Counted from the stretch's first letter, positions 24,913 to 34,695 are shown. The stretch: DNA of 64,000 bases from Acidimicrobiia bacterium (GCA_017577575.1 PKRG01000005.1:1-64000), one strand, 5' to 3'. Translations and numbers: made by a program. The notes: generated from the letters alone by a model not told the origin.

Positions 24913-26152
24913 CTCGCTCGACCTCCACTCCCACCGTTCCGTCTGCGAAGCGGATCGACAGCCGCTGGCCCGGCCTCACGTCGGCTGCCGAGCGGACCAC
25001 GCTGCCATCACCGGCCGTGACGATGGCGAATCCCCGTCGCAGCGTCGACTCGACTCCCAGCGCGTCCATCATCTCCGCCAACCCCTCGAGCATCTCCCGC
25101 TGGCGGGCGACAGCGCGCCGCGCCTCGGCGCCGATCGACGACCGCAGCTCGGCCAGCATCTCGGCGTGGCGGGCCAGGCTCGCCCGGGCGGTGCCCAGGA
25201 CGGCGGCGGAGTGGTCGAGGTGCCGCTGGGCGCGGGCACAGACGGACCTCGCCTCCTCCCGGATCAGACGGCGAGCGACCTCGATGCGGCCGGCGTAGTC
25301 GCCGACCCGGGCGACGAGCCATTCGGCGGCTGCCGTCGGGGTCTTGACCGACACCGCCGCCACCTCGTCGACCACGCAGCGGTCGGTCTCGTGGCCGACC
25401 CCGACGATCACCGGCACCGGCATCTCCGCCACCGCCCGGGCCACCTCTTCGGAGTCGAAGGGAACCAGGTCCAGCCGGGAGCCGCCGCCCCGGACCACCA
25501 CGGCCACATCGATCGGCTCGGAAGCGAGCCGGCGCAGTGCCCGAGCCACCGATCCCGCCGCCTTCTCCCCTTGGGTGGCGGCGTGGACCGTCCGCACCCC
25601 GAACCGGAACCCGGAGCGGCGGAGGTGGTCGATGAAGTCGGCGTGGGCCGCCGATCCTCGGCTCGTCACGAGCCCGATCCGCAGGGGCACCAGCGGCAGG
25701 GGATGGCGGCGGTTGGCGTGCAGCGAACCGTCGGCCTCCAGGCGAGCCAGAACCCGCTGGCGGTCGAGCGCCAGCCGCCCGGCGATGAACTCCGGGTCGA
25801 TCCCGAGGAGGGTGAGCCTCACCACGGAGCGGGCCGGATCCAGCCCCACCACCGCCCGCACCCGCATCTCCACGCCGTCCCGGATCGCCCCCACCCCGGA
25901 CGCCTCGAGGGTCCGGTCGATGTCGTGCATCACCCGGCCCCGTGCCGCCACCTCCACGGCTTGCCCTCCGCCTCCAGGGTCGACGAGCCGGAAGAAGACA
26001 GCGCCACGGGACGTGCGGCGCAGGCCCGACACCTCGCCCCGCACCCACACGGGGGCGGGGAACGCCCCGGTAACCGCGGTGACCAGCCGAGCGTGGAGCT
26101 CGGCCACGGTCAGCGTGGTCTCGGCGGACGACCGGGGCGCGGTGTTCGTCAC
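24905..26152 (-). CDS. xseA: Exodeoxyribonuclease VII large subunit
   Basis: This 415-residue XseA has the N-terminal OB-fold (LTVAELHARLVTAVTGAF, then VWVRGEVSGLRRTSRGAVFF) and the catalytic domain with GLVTSRGSAAHADF, VVVRGGGSRLDLVPFDSE and VGHETDRCVVDEVA. A long coiled-coil follows, and the C-terminal segment has TLRRGFAIV. It degrades single-stranded DNA to oligonucleotides in repair. GTG 26152 overlaps the fumC end. Confidence 0.92.
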   Translation of the reverse strand: MTNTAPRSSAETTLTVAELHARLVTAVTGAFPAPVWVRGEVSGLRRTSRGAVFFRLVDPGGGGQAVEVAARGRVMHDIDRTLEASGVGAIRDGVEMRVRAVVGLDPARSVVRLTLLGIDPEFIAGRLALDRQRVLARLEADGSLHANRRHPLPLVPLRIGLVTSRGSAAHADFIDHLRRSGFRFGVRTVHAATQGEKAAGSVARALRRLASEPIDVAVVVRGGGSRLDLVPFDSEEVARAVAEMPVPVIVGVGHETDRCVVDEVAAVSVKTPTAAAEWLVARVGDYAGRIEVARRLIREEARSVCARAQRHLDHSAAVLGTARASLARHAEMLAELRSSIGAEARRAVARQREMLEGLAEMMDALGVESTLRRGFAIVTAGDGSVVRSAADVRPGQRLSIRFADGTVGVEVERGA

Positions 26153-27540
26153 ATCACGCCGCCCTGAGTCATCCGCTTGATGTCGAGGGCCGCATCCAGC
26201 TCCTCTTCGGTCATCAGGCCCTGCTCCAGCACCAGCTCACGGACGGAGCGACCCGAGGTCACGGCTTCCTTGGCGATGCGGGCGCCGGCGTCGTAGCCGA
26301 TGTACGGGTTGAGGGCGGTGACGATGATGGCGTTCTTCTCCACCAGCTCGCGAGCCCTCTCCACGTTCGCTTCGAGCCCTTCGACGCACCGCCGACGGAA
26401 CGTGTCGACCGCGTTGGCGAGGATCTCGATCGACTGGAGCAGGGCGTGGGCCATGACCGGCATCATCACGTTCAGCTCGAAGTTCCCGTTGGCCCCGCAC
26501 CAGGTGATGGTGGCGTCGTTCCCGATCACCTGGGCTGCGACCTGCATGAGCATCTCGGACATGACCGGGTTGACCTTCCCCGGCATGATCGACGAGCCGG
26601 GCTGGAGGTCGGGGATGCGCAGCTCGGCGATGCCCGAGGTGGGGCCGGAACCCAGGAAGCGGATGTCGTTGGCGATCTTGAACAGCGACACGGCCACCGT
26701 CTTCAGCGCCCCGGAGGCCATCACCACGGCGTCCTTGGCGGCTTGCGCCTCGAAGTGGTCGTCGGCCTCCCGGAACGGATAGCCCGTGCGCTCGGCGATG
26801 AGGGCGATCGTGGCGGCGGCGAAGCCCTCGGGGGCGTTGAGGCCGGTCCCGACGGCGGTTCCTCCCAGCGCCAGCTCCTCGAGCCCGGGCAGGACGGACT
26901 GGAGCCGTTCGATCCCCTTGCGGACCTGGGTGGCGTAGCCGCCGAACTCCTGCCCGAGGGTCACAGGGGTTGCGTCCATCAGATGGGTGCGGCCCGACTT
27001 GACGACGTCGGCGAACTGCTCCGCTTTGGCGGCGAGGGCCGACTCCATCGCCTCGAGCGCCGGGATGAGGTCTTCCCTCAGGGCGGCGACCGCGGCGATG
27101 TGGATGACACTCGGGATCACGTCGTTGGAGGACTGGCCGAAGTTGACGTGGTCGTTGGGGTGGACCAGCTTCGACCCGGGCTCACCACCGAGGCTGATCG
27201 TCGCCCGGTTGGCGATCACCTCGTTGGCGTTGGTGTTGGTCGACGTGCCGGACCCCGTCTGGAAGATGTCGAGCGGGAAGTGGTCGTCGAGGTCGCCGGA
27301 CATGACTTCGTCGGCGGCGGCCCGAATGGCGTCGGCGATCTGTTGGTCGATGTGGCCGCCCTGGGCGGCGACGGTGGCCGCCGAGCCTTTGAGCAGGCCC
27401 AGCGCCCAGATGAAGCGGCGGGAGAAGCGGATCCCCGAGATGGGGAAGTTGTCCTTGGCTCGCTGGGTGGAGGCCCCGTAGAGAGCGTCGGCGGGGACCT
27501 GCACCTCGCCCATCGAATCCTTCTCGATACGGTACGTCAC
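26149..27540 (-). CDS. fumC: Class II fumarate hydratase
   Basis: This 463-residue enzyme interconverts fumarate and malate in the citric acid cycle. It has YGASTQRAKDNFPISG, TGSGTSTNTNANEVIANRA, the substrate site SGRTHLMDATPVTLGQE, and the family signature GSSIMPGKVNPVMSEML. It is iron-free class II. GTG 27540 is supported by AAAGGAG upstream; an earlier in-frame extension looks like non-coding sequence. It is followed by xseA with an overlap. Confidence 0.94.
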   Translation of the reverse strand: MTYRIEKDSMGEVQVPADALYGASTQRAKDNFPISGIRFSRRFIWALGLLKGSAATVAAQGGHIDQQIADAIRAAADEVMSGDLDDHFPLDIFQTGSGTSTNTNANEVIANRATISLGGEPGSKLVHPNDHVNFGQSSNDVIPSVIHIAAVAALREDLIPALEAMESALAAKAEQFADVVKSGRTHLMDATPVTLGQEFGGYATQVRKGIERLQSVLPGLEELALGGTAVGTGLNAPEGFAAATIALIAERTGYPFREADDHFEAQAAKDAVVMASGALKTVAVSLFKIANDIRFLGSGPTSGIAELRIPDLQPGSSIMPGKVNPVMSEMLMQVAAQVIGNDATITWCGANGNFELNVMMPVMAHALLQSIEILANAVDTFRRRCVEGLEANVERARELVEKNAIIVTALNPYIGYDAGARIAKEAVTSGRSVRELVLEQGLMTEEELDAALDIKRMTQGGVM

Positions 27541-27643
27541 TCTGGTCTCCTTTCCGGCACGACGGTAGCCACCCTGAGAAGGTGGTTTGCAAAGTGCCCG
27601 CTGCGACCGACAACGGGGCAAACCGGCTCGGTACGCTCTCTCC

Positions 27644-30478
27644 ATGACACCGCCCACCGGGTCGGTCACGTTCCTGTTCACGGATGTCGAGGGGTCGACC
27701 CGGCTGTGGGAATCCGACCCGGCCGGGATGACGACCGCCATCGCCCACCACGATTCTCTGGTGAGAGAGGCCGCGGCTGCCCATGGCGGCCACGTCTTCT
27801 CCACCGCCGGGGACGGCTTCGGGGTGGCGTTCCCCTCGCCGCCGGCCGCGGTAGCGGCGGCGCTCGCCATCCAGCTCGGCCTGACGGAGTCGGATTGGTC
27901 GGGCCCGGCCCTGAAGGTGAGGATGGGAATCCATTCCGGTTGGGCCGAAGAACGCGGTGGCGACTACTTCGGGCCGGCCGTGAACCGGGCGGCGCGGATC
28001 ATGGCGGCCGGCAACGGCGGCCAGATCCTCCTGTCGGCGGTCACGGCCCACGCGCTCTTCGCGATCGAGCCGGCGTTCCTCGACGACCTCGGCGTCCATC
28101 GATTGAAGGACCTCGCCGAGCCCGAGCACCTGTACGAGCTGCGCCATCCTTCGCTGCCCGCGGTGACCGCCCCGGTGCGGACGATCGGGCCCAACCACAA
28201 TCTGCCCGAGTACCTCAGCTCGTTCGTCGGCCGCGAAGTGGAGTTGGCGGAGCTGGGCGAGCTCGTGGACCGCCATCGACTCGTCGTGCTCACGGGCGTG
28301 GGGGGCACCGGCAAGACTCGTCTCGCCGTCGAGGCGGCCCGCCGCCAGGTCGACCGTCGCCCCGACGGAGCCTGGTTGGTCGAGCTGGCACCGGTGACCG
28401 ATCCGGCGATGATCATGACGGCCGTGGGCGCGGTGTGGGGCCTGCGACCCGGCGACCGCAGCCCCATCGAAGAGGTCGTCGCCCGCTATCTGGCCGACAG
28501 GGACCTCCTGGTGGTGGTCGACAACTGCGAGCACGTCCTGGAAGGGGCCGTGCGGGCGATCCGCCACCTGTTGCAGGCGTCGCCAGCGGTGAGAGTCGTC
28601 GCCACCTCCCGCGAGTCCCTGGGAATCGGCGAAACGATCGTGCCCGTCCCCTCGCTCGATCTCCCCTCCGACGACGAGCCGGAAGCCGCCGAGTCGACGC
28701 GGCTGTTCATGGAGAGGGCACGGGCGGTCCGGCCCGACTTCTCCCCCGGCCCCGAAGAGATCGCCACCGTGGCGAGGATATGCCGCCGCATCGACGGGAT
28801 CCCGCTTGGGCTGGAGCTGGCGGCGGCCCGGCTGCGGAGCCTGTCGCTCTCCGAGCTCGCCGACCGTCTCGACGACTCGTTCCGGATCCTCTCGGGCTCC
28901 GCCAAGACCGCCCTCCCCCGCCAGCGGACGCTGCAGGCCACCATCGACTGGTCCCACGATCTCTTGACCGACGCCGAGAAGGCGGTCTTCGCCCGCCTGT
29001 CGGTGTTCTCCGGAGGCTTCGACCTCGCCGCCGCCGAGGACGTCTCCTCGGGTGACGGCATCCTCCGCGAGGACGTCGTGGACCTCCTCGACTCGCTCGT
29101 CGACAAGTCGCTGGTGGTGGCCACGCCCACGCCCGACGGTTCCCGTTATCGGCTGCTCGAGCCGGTCCGCCAGTACGCCCAGGAGAAACTGGCTGCGACC
29201 GGCGCCGCCCCGGCGGCCTACGCCGCCCACGCCGACCACTATGCCCGCCGCGCCTCCGACGCGGCGCCGCGTCTGGGCGGGCAGGGCCAGATCCCGACCC
29301 GCCGCGCCCTCGACGAAGACCACGCCAACCTGCTGCAGGCGCTGCAGACGCTGTCGGAAGCGGGCGACAACGAGCGCTACCTGCGCATAGTGTTCGATCT
29401 GTTCCTGTACTGGATGCAGTCGGGCAAGCAGGTAGAGGCGATCGACACCGCGTTGGCGGTCCTGGAACGCGACCTGGGAGACGTCGACCCTGTCGTGGCG
29501 GTGAAGGCATGGTGGACCACTGCCTTCCTCGGGGCGGAGATCACGCGGCCCGCTTCGGTCGACCACGCTCGCTCCGGCCTCGATGTCGCCCGCCGACTGG
29601 GTGACCCCCGCCTCATCGGGAAGATGGAGCTCGTTTTGGGAGCCGCGATTCGGCATTCCACCACGGACCCGGATTACCTGCAGCACCTGGAGGAGGCGCG
29701 CCGGCTGTTGGCCGCGAACCCCGAGCCGTACTGGTGGGATCCCGAATGGGAGAAGGGCATCGTCGACTTCCTCCTCGGCGCATACATGCCCGCCTCCGAC
29801 CCTCGGACCAGGGAGCATCTGGAAGCGGCCATCGCCATCTTCGAATCGCTGGGCGACGAGGCGCTGCTCGTCGCCTCGCTCAGCGAGTCGTTCGAGGATC
29901 CCGACGTCGACTGGGCGCGCGACAACCTGCTGCGTGCCTTGGAGATCACCGAGAACCTCGAGCTTCCGTTCTGGAGAGGGCACGCCGCCGCCTTCCTCGG
30001 CGCCCTGCTGACGACCCACTATGCCAGCCACGAGTCCGCCAAGAGGTACTGGTCGGAGGCGATCGGCTACCTGCGCGACTGCGGCGACATCTCGTGCTGG
30101 GCCTCCGGCCATCGGTACCTCGCCGCCATCGATGCCCAGCTGGGCCTGGTGGACGAGGCACGGGCCCACGTCCGAACCGTGATCGACGCTCTCCCCTCCC
30201 TTCCGATGCGTGAGTTACACGTCGCCCGCCTGCTGGACGCCTCCACCCGCGTCCTCCTCGAGAGCGGCAAGGTGGCCAACTCGGCCATGGTGCTGGGGCT
30301 CGCCCGGTCGATCGACCTGTCGCAGGCGATGGGTCTCAGCCGCACGGCGATCCACGACGAGCTGCGCAAGGAGATCGCCACCGAGATCGGGGAGGAACGA
30401 ACCGACCAGCTGATCGCCGCGGGTGCCGAGCTCACCCTCGACGATGGGCTGGAGCTGGTCCTTCGCTCAGTCGACTGA
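27644..30478 (+). CDS. Adenylate/guanylate-cyclase-domain protein with STAND-type ATPase and helical repeats
   Basis: This 944-residue protein begins with a class III cyclase domain (VTFLFTDVEGSTRLWES with Asp14, STAGDGFGVAF with Asp57, and a later PAVNRAARI). Next come a nucleotide-binding ATPase with Walker A TGVGGTGKTRL and Walker B LLVVVDNCEHVLEG, a winged-helix-like region (RQRTLQATIDWSHDLL), and a long TPR-like helical C-terminus. It resembles AfsR/MalT-type STAND regulators with a cyclase front. No LuxR-type DNA-binding domain is visible at the end. The usual purine-specifying Lys before GDGF is replaced, so cyclase activity is uncertain. Its 3' end overlaps the convergent GNAT gene by 12 bases. 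Confidence 0.85.
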   Translation: MTPPTGSVTFLFTDVEGSTRLWESDPAGMTTAIAHHDSLVREAAAAHGGHVFSTAGDGFGVAFPSPPAAVAAALAIQLGLTESDWSGPALKVRMGIHSGWAEERGGDYFGPAVNRAARIMAAGNGGQILLSAVTAHALFAIEPAFLDDLGVHRLKDLAEPEHLYELRHPSLPAVTAPVRTIGPNHNLPEYLSSFVGREVELAELGELVDRHRLVVLTGVGGTGKTRLAVEAARRQVDRRPDGAWLVELAPVTDPAMIMTAVGAVWGLRPGDRSPIEEVVARYLADRDLLVVVDNCEHVLEGAVRAIRHLLQASPAVRVVATSRESLGIGETIVPVPSLDLPSDDEPEAAESTRLFMERARAVRPDFSPGPEEIATVARICRRIDGIPLGLELAAARLRSLSLSELADRLDDSFRILSGSAKTALPRQRTLQATIDWSHDLLTDAEKAVFARLSVFSGGFDLAAAEDVSSGDGILREDVVDLLDSLVDKSLVVATPTPDGSRYRLLEPVRQYAQEKLAATGAAPAAYAAHADHYARRASDAAPRLGGQGQIPTRRALDEDHANLLQALQTLSEAGDNERYLRIVFDLFLYWMQSGKQVEAIDTALAVLERDLGDVDPVVAVKAWWTTAFLGAEITRPASVDHARSGLDVARRLGDPRLIGKMELVLGAAIRHSTTDPDYLQHLEEARRLLAANPEPYWWDPEWEKGIVDFLLGAYMPASDPRTREHLEAAIAIFESLGDEALLVASLSESFEDPDVDWARDNLLRALEITENLELPFWRGHAAAFLGALLTTHYASHESAKRYWSEAIGYLRDCGDISCWASGHRYLAAIDAQLGLVDEARAHVRTVIDALPSLPMRELHVARLLDASTRVLLESGKVANSAMVLGLARSIDLSQAMGLSRTAIHDELRKEIATEIGEERTDQLIAAGAELTLDDGLELVLRSVD

Positions 30479-31147
30479 TCGACGGAAGTCGGCGAGACGA
30501 CGCAGCTGGCGGCCCTGATCGTCGAAGTTGGATGGGGCCAGCCACGCCTCGAAGGCATCCCGCAGCCTCGGCCATTCGGCGTCGGTGATCGAGTACCAGG
30601 CGGTGTCACGGCTGCGGCCCTTGTAGACCATGTGCTGACGGAAGGTCCCTTCGTAGGTGAAGCCGAGACGCTCGGCGGCCCGGCGGGAAGCGGCGTTGAG
30701 AGCGTCGCACTTCCACTCGTAGCGCCGGTATCCGAGCTCGAAGACGTGGCGCATCATCAGGTACATCGCCTCGGTCGCCGCAGGTGTCCGCTGCAGATGG
30801 GGCGCGAAGACGAGATGGCCGACCTCCGCCACCCCGTGGGCCGGCTCGATCCGCAGGTAGGCGCCCCAACCTCGAGCGACACCGTCCACTGCGAAGGTGA
30901 AGAACAGCGGGTCCTCGGACCCGATCCAGGCGGAGGCGGTCCGCTCCAGGTCGGCCACGACGACGAACGGCCCATAGGACATGTACGTCCACAGCTCGTC
31001 GCCGGCGGCGGCGAACGATTCCCACAACGGCCCGAAGTCGTCCTCGGCCAGTGGCCTGACCGTGACGTGCCTCCCCTCGAGCACCGTGGGCCGAAGACGC
31101 GGCGGAGGCTCCCATCCGGGCAGTGACGGGCCGACCGGAAGGCTCAC
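30467..31147 (-). CDS. RimJ/RimL-family GNAT acetyltransferase
   Basis: This 226-residue protein has the GNAT features of the RimJ/RimL group: VTVRPLAEDDFGPLWESF, VGHLVFAPHLQRTPAATEAM and CDALNAASRRAAERLGFTYE, plus a C-terminal RDTAWYSITDAEWPRLRDAF. These proteins acetylate protein N-termini or small amines. GTG 31147 overlaps the upstream M42 peptidase stop (GTGA). Its substrate is unknown; the coupling hints at a joint role in peptide or amine metabolism. Confidence 0.83.
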   Translation of the reverse strand: MSLPVGPSLPGWEPPPRLRPTVLEGRHVTVRPLAEDDFGPLWESFAAAGDELWTYMSYGPFVVVADLERTASAWIGSEDPLFFTFAVDGVARGWGAYLRIEPAHGVAEVGHLVFAPHLQRTPAATEAMYLMMRHVFELGYRRYEWKCDALNAASRRAAERLGFTYEGTFRQHMVYKGRSRDTAWYSITDAEWPRLRDAFEAWLAPSNFDDQGRQLRRLADFRRSVD

Positions 31148-32232
31148 AGGACTCCTTTCCCTTCGTCGAAGAGGCCGTCGAGGCGGCGGCTGAGGTCCCA
31201 GTCGCCGTCCACTGCCCGGGCAGCCACCAGCAGGAGGTCGACGAGGCCGTGGTAGTCGTCGACGCTGACAGCCTCCGGTGCGGGCCGCGCCGGGCCGCCG
31301 CCTGCCTCCACTTCGTCCAGGTTCCCCATGTTGTGGTAGTTGGCGAGCGGCAGGCAGAGCCCGGTTGCGGGATACCCGTAGGCCACGAAAGCGGTGGCTT
31401 CGCACGACCCGCCGTCCATCAGCTTCCGCTGGTGGGCGATCCCGCTCTCTTTCGCCGCCGACGACACGAGATTGGTGAGGCGATGGTCGAACACGCTCGA
31501 CGCGTCCCCCACCCTGACGATGGGCCCGGCCCCCAGCGGCGAATCGGCGAAGGAGCGGCTGCACTCGATCGACAGGATCCGCGCCCCGGCCGGGAGCGTG
31601 CCGTCGCGGGCGGCGCCGATCGCCCCCACGAACCCGAGCTCCTCGGCGCGGGTGAGCAGGACGGCGAAGTGCCTCAGCGCCGGCTCATTGCGGGCGCGAT
31701 CCAACGCGCCCAGTGCCGCCGCCACCCCGGCCAGGTCGTCGCATGCCGGGGCGTGGCATCGCCCGCCGTGGATGCCCAGGCGCTGCCTGTGCGCCCAGCG
31801 CCCGATGTCGCCTGCCTCCAGACGTCCGCCTGCTGCCACCTCGACCGTTCCCCGGGAGGCGTCGGGGTCGAAGTCGACGAGGGTGGCCGCATGGCGCGTG
31901 CCGTCGGAACCGAAGAACTCCAGGCGGGGCCGGCCGGCGAAGTACTCGCCGCGCATCCCCCCTCGGAACTCCACGTCGGCGCGGCGGCCGTCAGAGCCGG
32001 TGACGACGAAGCCGGGATGGTCGGTGTGGGCGACCGCCACCACGGGAGCGGCCCGTTTGCGGCCTCGCTGAGCGATGAAGAGGTTGCCGTGGCGGTCGCG
32101 GCGCCGCGTCAGGTCCGGGCGTCTCCCCACCCACGCCTCGACCCACTCGAGCACCCGCCCCTCGACACCGGGGGCGGTGGGGATGGCCGTCAGTTGCTCG
32201 AGCCAACGACGCTCGGAGTTGCGGTCTGCCAT
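31144..32232 (-). CDS. M42-family metallo-aminopeptidase
   Basis: This 362-residue protein resembles M42 glutamyl/tetrahedral aminopeptidases. It has AHTDHPGF with the first metal His, ACDDLAGVAAAL with the bridging Asp, TRAEELGFVGA with catalytic Glu-Glu, and a late NYHNMGNLDE metal His. It would cut N-terminal residues from peptides in the cytoplasm. ATG 32232 is chosen; a longer N-terminal extension is low-complexity. It is coupled to the GNAT gene. Confidence 0.82.
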   Translation of the reverse strand: MADRNSERRWLEQLTAIPTAPGVEGRVLEWVEAWVGRRPDLTRRRDRHGNLFIAQRGRKRAAPVVAVAHTDHPGFVVTGSDGRRADVEFRGGMRGEYFAGRPRLEFFGSDGTRHAATLVDFDPDASRGTVEVAAGGRLEAGDIGRWAHRQRLGIHGGRCHAPACDDLAGVAAALGALDRARNEPALRHFAVLLTRAEELGFVGAIGAARDGTLPAGARILSIECSRSFADSPLGAGPIVRVGDASSVFDHRLTNLVSSAAKESGIAHQRKLMDGGSCEATAFVAYGYPATGLCLPLANYHNMGNLDEVEAGGGPARPAPEAVSVDDYHGLVDLLLVAARAVDGDWDLSRRLDGLFDEGKGVL

Positions 32233-32272
32233 CGCCGGGAGGTTCCCAGACCGGCTGCGATGGCGCAAAGGC

Positions 32273-33079
32273 TCAGCGGTCGAAGGGCGTGTCCGTGAAG
32301 AAGTCGGATGCCTTCGGCAGCTCGGGCTCGGGCGTCTTGGGAGCTTCGATGCCGAGCCGGGCGCGCACCGCCTCGTAGCCACCCTGCTCCAGCTGCTCGG
32401 CCAGTTCGGGCCCGCCCGACTCCACGATCCGGCCGTCCAGCATCACATGGACGCGGTCGGGCGACAGGTAGCGCAGGATCCGGGCGTAGTGGGTGATCAT
32501 GATCACCGCCATGTCCGGGCTCCGCATCGCCTCGACCGCCTCGGCCACCTGACGCACCGCGTCGATGTCGAGGCCGGAGTCGATCTCGTCGAGAATGGCG
32601 ACCTTCGGGCCCAGCACCGCCAGCTGGAATATCTCCGACCGCTTCTTCTCCCCACCGGACAGGTCGTCGTTGACGGACCGGTCGAGGAAGTCGGTCATCC
32701 CGAACCGCTCGGCGGCTTCGGCGATGCGCTTCTCCACCTCGTCGAGATCCAGCCCACGCTCTTCGGCAGCCTCGCGGACGAAGTCGCCCAGCTTCACGCC
32801 GGGGATCTCGGTCGGGTACTGGAACGCCTGCAGCAGGCCCAGGCGGCTCCGCTCGTCGACGTCCATGCCCAGGATCTCGGTGCCGGCGAGCTTGGCGGAG
32901 CCTTCCACCCGGTACTCGGGGTTCCCGGTGAGCACGTGGCTCAGCGTGGACTTGCCGGACCCGTTGGGGCCCATCACGACGTGGATCTCACCGAAGGGGA
33001 CCTGGAGGTCGACGCCGCGGAGGATCTCGGTCCCGTCCACGGAAGCCTTCAGGTTTTCGATCTGGAGGGCCAACGTCAT
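32273..33079 (-). CDS. sufC: Fe-S cluster assembly ATPase SufC (copy 2)
   Basis: This 268-residue SufC has Walker A GPNGSGKST, AFQYPTEIPGVKLGDF, signature LSGGEKKRSEI and Walker B AILDEIDSGLDIDAV. It has an extra ~20-residue C-terminal tail (EAPKTPEPELPKASDFF) that copy 1 lacks. It is last in the sufD - Rieske - sufC operon, and its ATG overlaps the Rieske stop. Its clear divergence from copy 1 implies two SufC isoforms sharing a SufB-SufD pair, or one retained duplicate. Confidence 0.92.
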   Translation of the reverse strand: MTLALQIENLKASVDGTEILRGVDLQVPFGEIHVVMGPNGSGKSTLSHVLTGNPEYRVEGSAKLAGTEILGMDVDERSRLGLLQAFQYPTEIPGVKLGDFVREAAEERGLDLDEVEKRIAEAAERFGMTDFLDRSVNDDLSGGEKKRSEIFQLAVLGPKVAILDEIDSGLDIDAVRQVAEAVEAMRSPDMAVIMITHYARILRYLSPDRVHVMLDGRIVESGGPELAEQLEQGGYEAVRARLGIEAPKTPEPELPKASDFFTDTPFDR

Positions 33080-33393
33080 CAGTCTTCTCCAATCCTCAAA
33101 AAGACCATCCCGTCTTCGACCTTGACGTCGTACACGGGAACCGGCTGGGTGGCTGGGAGGGCGTGGGGCTCCCCAGTGCGGAGGTCGAAGGCGCTTCCAT
33201 GGCGGGGGCACTCCACTTCCAGGCCGAACACGTCGCCTTCCGCCAGCGACGCCTCGGCGTGGCTGCAGCGGTCACCGATCGCGTAGACCTCGCCTTCGAC
33301 CCGGAAGAGAGCGATGCGGTGCTCGCCGATGTCGACTCGCAGCCCGCGGCCGTGTGGAATCCGCTTGGCCTCCACGACCTGGATCCAGCTCAC
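33079..33393 (-). CDS. Rieske-type [2Fe-2S] ferredoxin
   Basis: This 104-residue protein carries the Rieske ligands in CSHAEASLAEG and VECPRHGSAFDLRTGEP (CXH...CXXH). Such small Rieske proteins are common in SUF operons of actinobacteria and may deliver electrons for cluster assembly. GTG 33393 overlaps the sufD stop, and its own stop overlaps sufC(2), so the three genes are translationally coupled. Confidence 0.9.
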   Translation of the reverse strand: MSWIQVVEAKRIPHGRGLRVDIGEHRIALFRVEGEVYAIGDRCSHAEASLAEGDVFGLEVECPRHGSAFDLRTGEPHALPATQPVPVYDVKVEDGMVFLRIGED

Positions 33394-34652
33394 GACAGGC
33401 GGCCCTCCTCCTGCGCCTGGGTGAAGCGGCTGAACACGGCCTCCTCGATCGGCTCGGCGAGCGTGTCGATGGGCAGGCGCTCGATCACCTCCGAGAAGAA
33501 GCCGCGGACGAGCATCCTCTCGGCCCGCTCCCGGGAGATGCCCCGCGACTGCAGGTAGTAGATGTACTCCTCTTCCAGCGGGCCCACCGAGGACCCGTGC
33601 CCGCACATCACGTCGTTGCAGAGGATCTCGAGGTTGGGCACCGAGTGGGCTTTTGCGTTCTCGGAGAGGACGAGGTTGCGGTTGGTCTCGAACGCTGACG
33701 ACCGCACTGCGTCCTTCTCGATGCGGAGCAGGCCGGTGAACACCGACTGGGCGTGGTCCTCCACCGCCCCCTTCATGAAGACGTCGGAGGTGGTGTTGCG
33801 CCCGATGTGGTTGATCGTCATCCGGTAGTCGAGCGTCTGGTTGTCCTCGCCGAAGTACACGCCGACGACCTCGGCGGAGGAGCCGGCACCTTCCAGGTCG
33901 ACTTTCAGGTCCAAGCGGGCGACCTTTCCGCCCAGGCCCACCTCGCCGATCCGGCCCGTGGCGTCACGTCCCAGCTGGAGCCGCTGGTGGGCGAGGCCTG
34001 TCGTGGCCTCGGCCCATCCCTGAACGGACATGAAGCGGAGCTGGGCGCCGTCCTGGGCGGTGAGGACGATGTCGGGCACCACCACCGCCTCGAGGCCTTC
34101 GGGGCTGCGGTAGACGACGATCAGACCGGCCTGAGCATTGGCGCCCACCGAGAACTCGAGATGGGGAAAGGTGATGGTCCCCGCCTGCGTCGCTTGGACG
34201 TCGACCACGATCGGCGCCTCCACCACCGCCCCGGGCCTGACGGTGACGACCGCTCCGTCGGTGGCGAATGCGAGATGGGCGGCGGCGAACTTGTCCCGGT
34301 CGACGGGCGCGGCGGTCTCGATCCGGTCGACCTCGGCCAGCCGCTTCACAGTGACGTCTGCCGACTCCAGTGCCACGTCGACGACGCGGCCGTCGATGAT
34401 CTGGACGCGACCGGCGGCACCGTCCAGCGCGGTCTTGAGGAAGGGCCCGGGGGCCATCGCCGGGCCCGGGTCGGCTGCCAGCGTGAGGACGTCGAGGTCG
34501 AAATCCAGCTCGACGTAGCGCCATTCCTCCTCGGCACCGCTGGGGACTTCCTGGGCGTGGAAGGCGGCGAGGGCTTCGGCGATCTGGGCCGCCCGCCAGT
34601 CGGGCTGGCCCGCTTGGATGGTCTCGACAGAAATTTGATCCAGCGCGGTCAA
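33390..34652 (-). CDS. sufD: Fe-S cluster assembly protein SufD
   Basis: This 420-residue SufB/SufD-family beta-helix protein has YFGEDNQTLDYRMTINHIG, GLLRIEKDAVRSSAFETNRN and the C-terminal CNDVMCGHGSSVGPLEEEYI with the conserved Cys and His. SufD pairs with SufB and SufC. The start is TTG 34652 with GGAGAAG upstream; no ATG or GTG is in frame nearby. sufB lies 4.3 kb away, separated by four unrelated genes. A palindrome 44 bases upstream probably controls it. Confidence 0.9.
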   Translation of the reverse strand: MTALDQISVETIQAGQPDWRAAQIAEALAAFHAQEVPSGAEEEWRYVELDFDLDVLTLAADPGPAMAPGPFLKTALDGAAGRVQIIDGRVVDVALESADVTVKRLAEVDRIETAAPVDRDKFAAAHLAFATDGAVVTVRPGAVVEAPIVVDVQATQAGTITFPHLEFSVGANAQAGLIVVYRSPEGLEAVVVPDIVLTAQDGAQLRFMSVQGWAEATTGLAHQRLQLGRDATGRIGEVGLGGKVARLDLKVDLEGAGSSAEVVGVYFGEDNQTLDYRMTINHIGRNTTSDVFMKGAVEDHAQSVFTGLLRIEKDAVRSSAFETNRNLVLSENAKAHSVPNLEILCNDVMCGHGSSVGPLEEEYIYYLQSRGISRERAERMLVRGFFSEVIERLPIDTLAEPIEEAVFSRFTQAQEEGRLS

Positions 34653-34695
34653 TCCACTTCTCCGGGACGCGGGAACGGGAGATCCGATGGTATTG

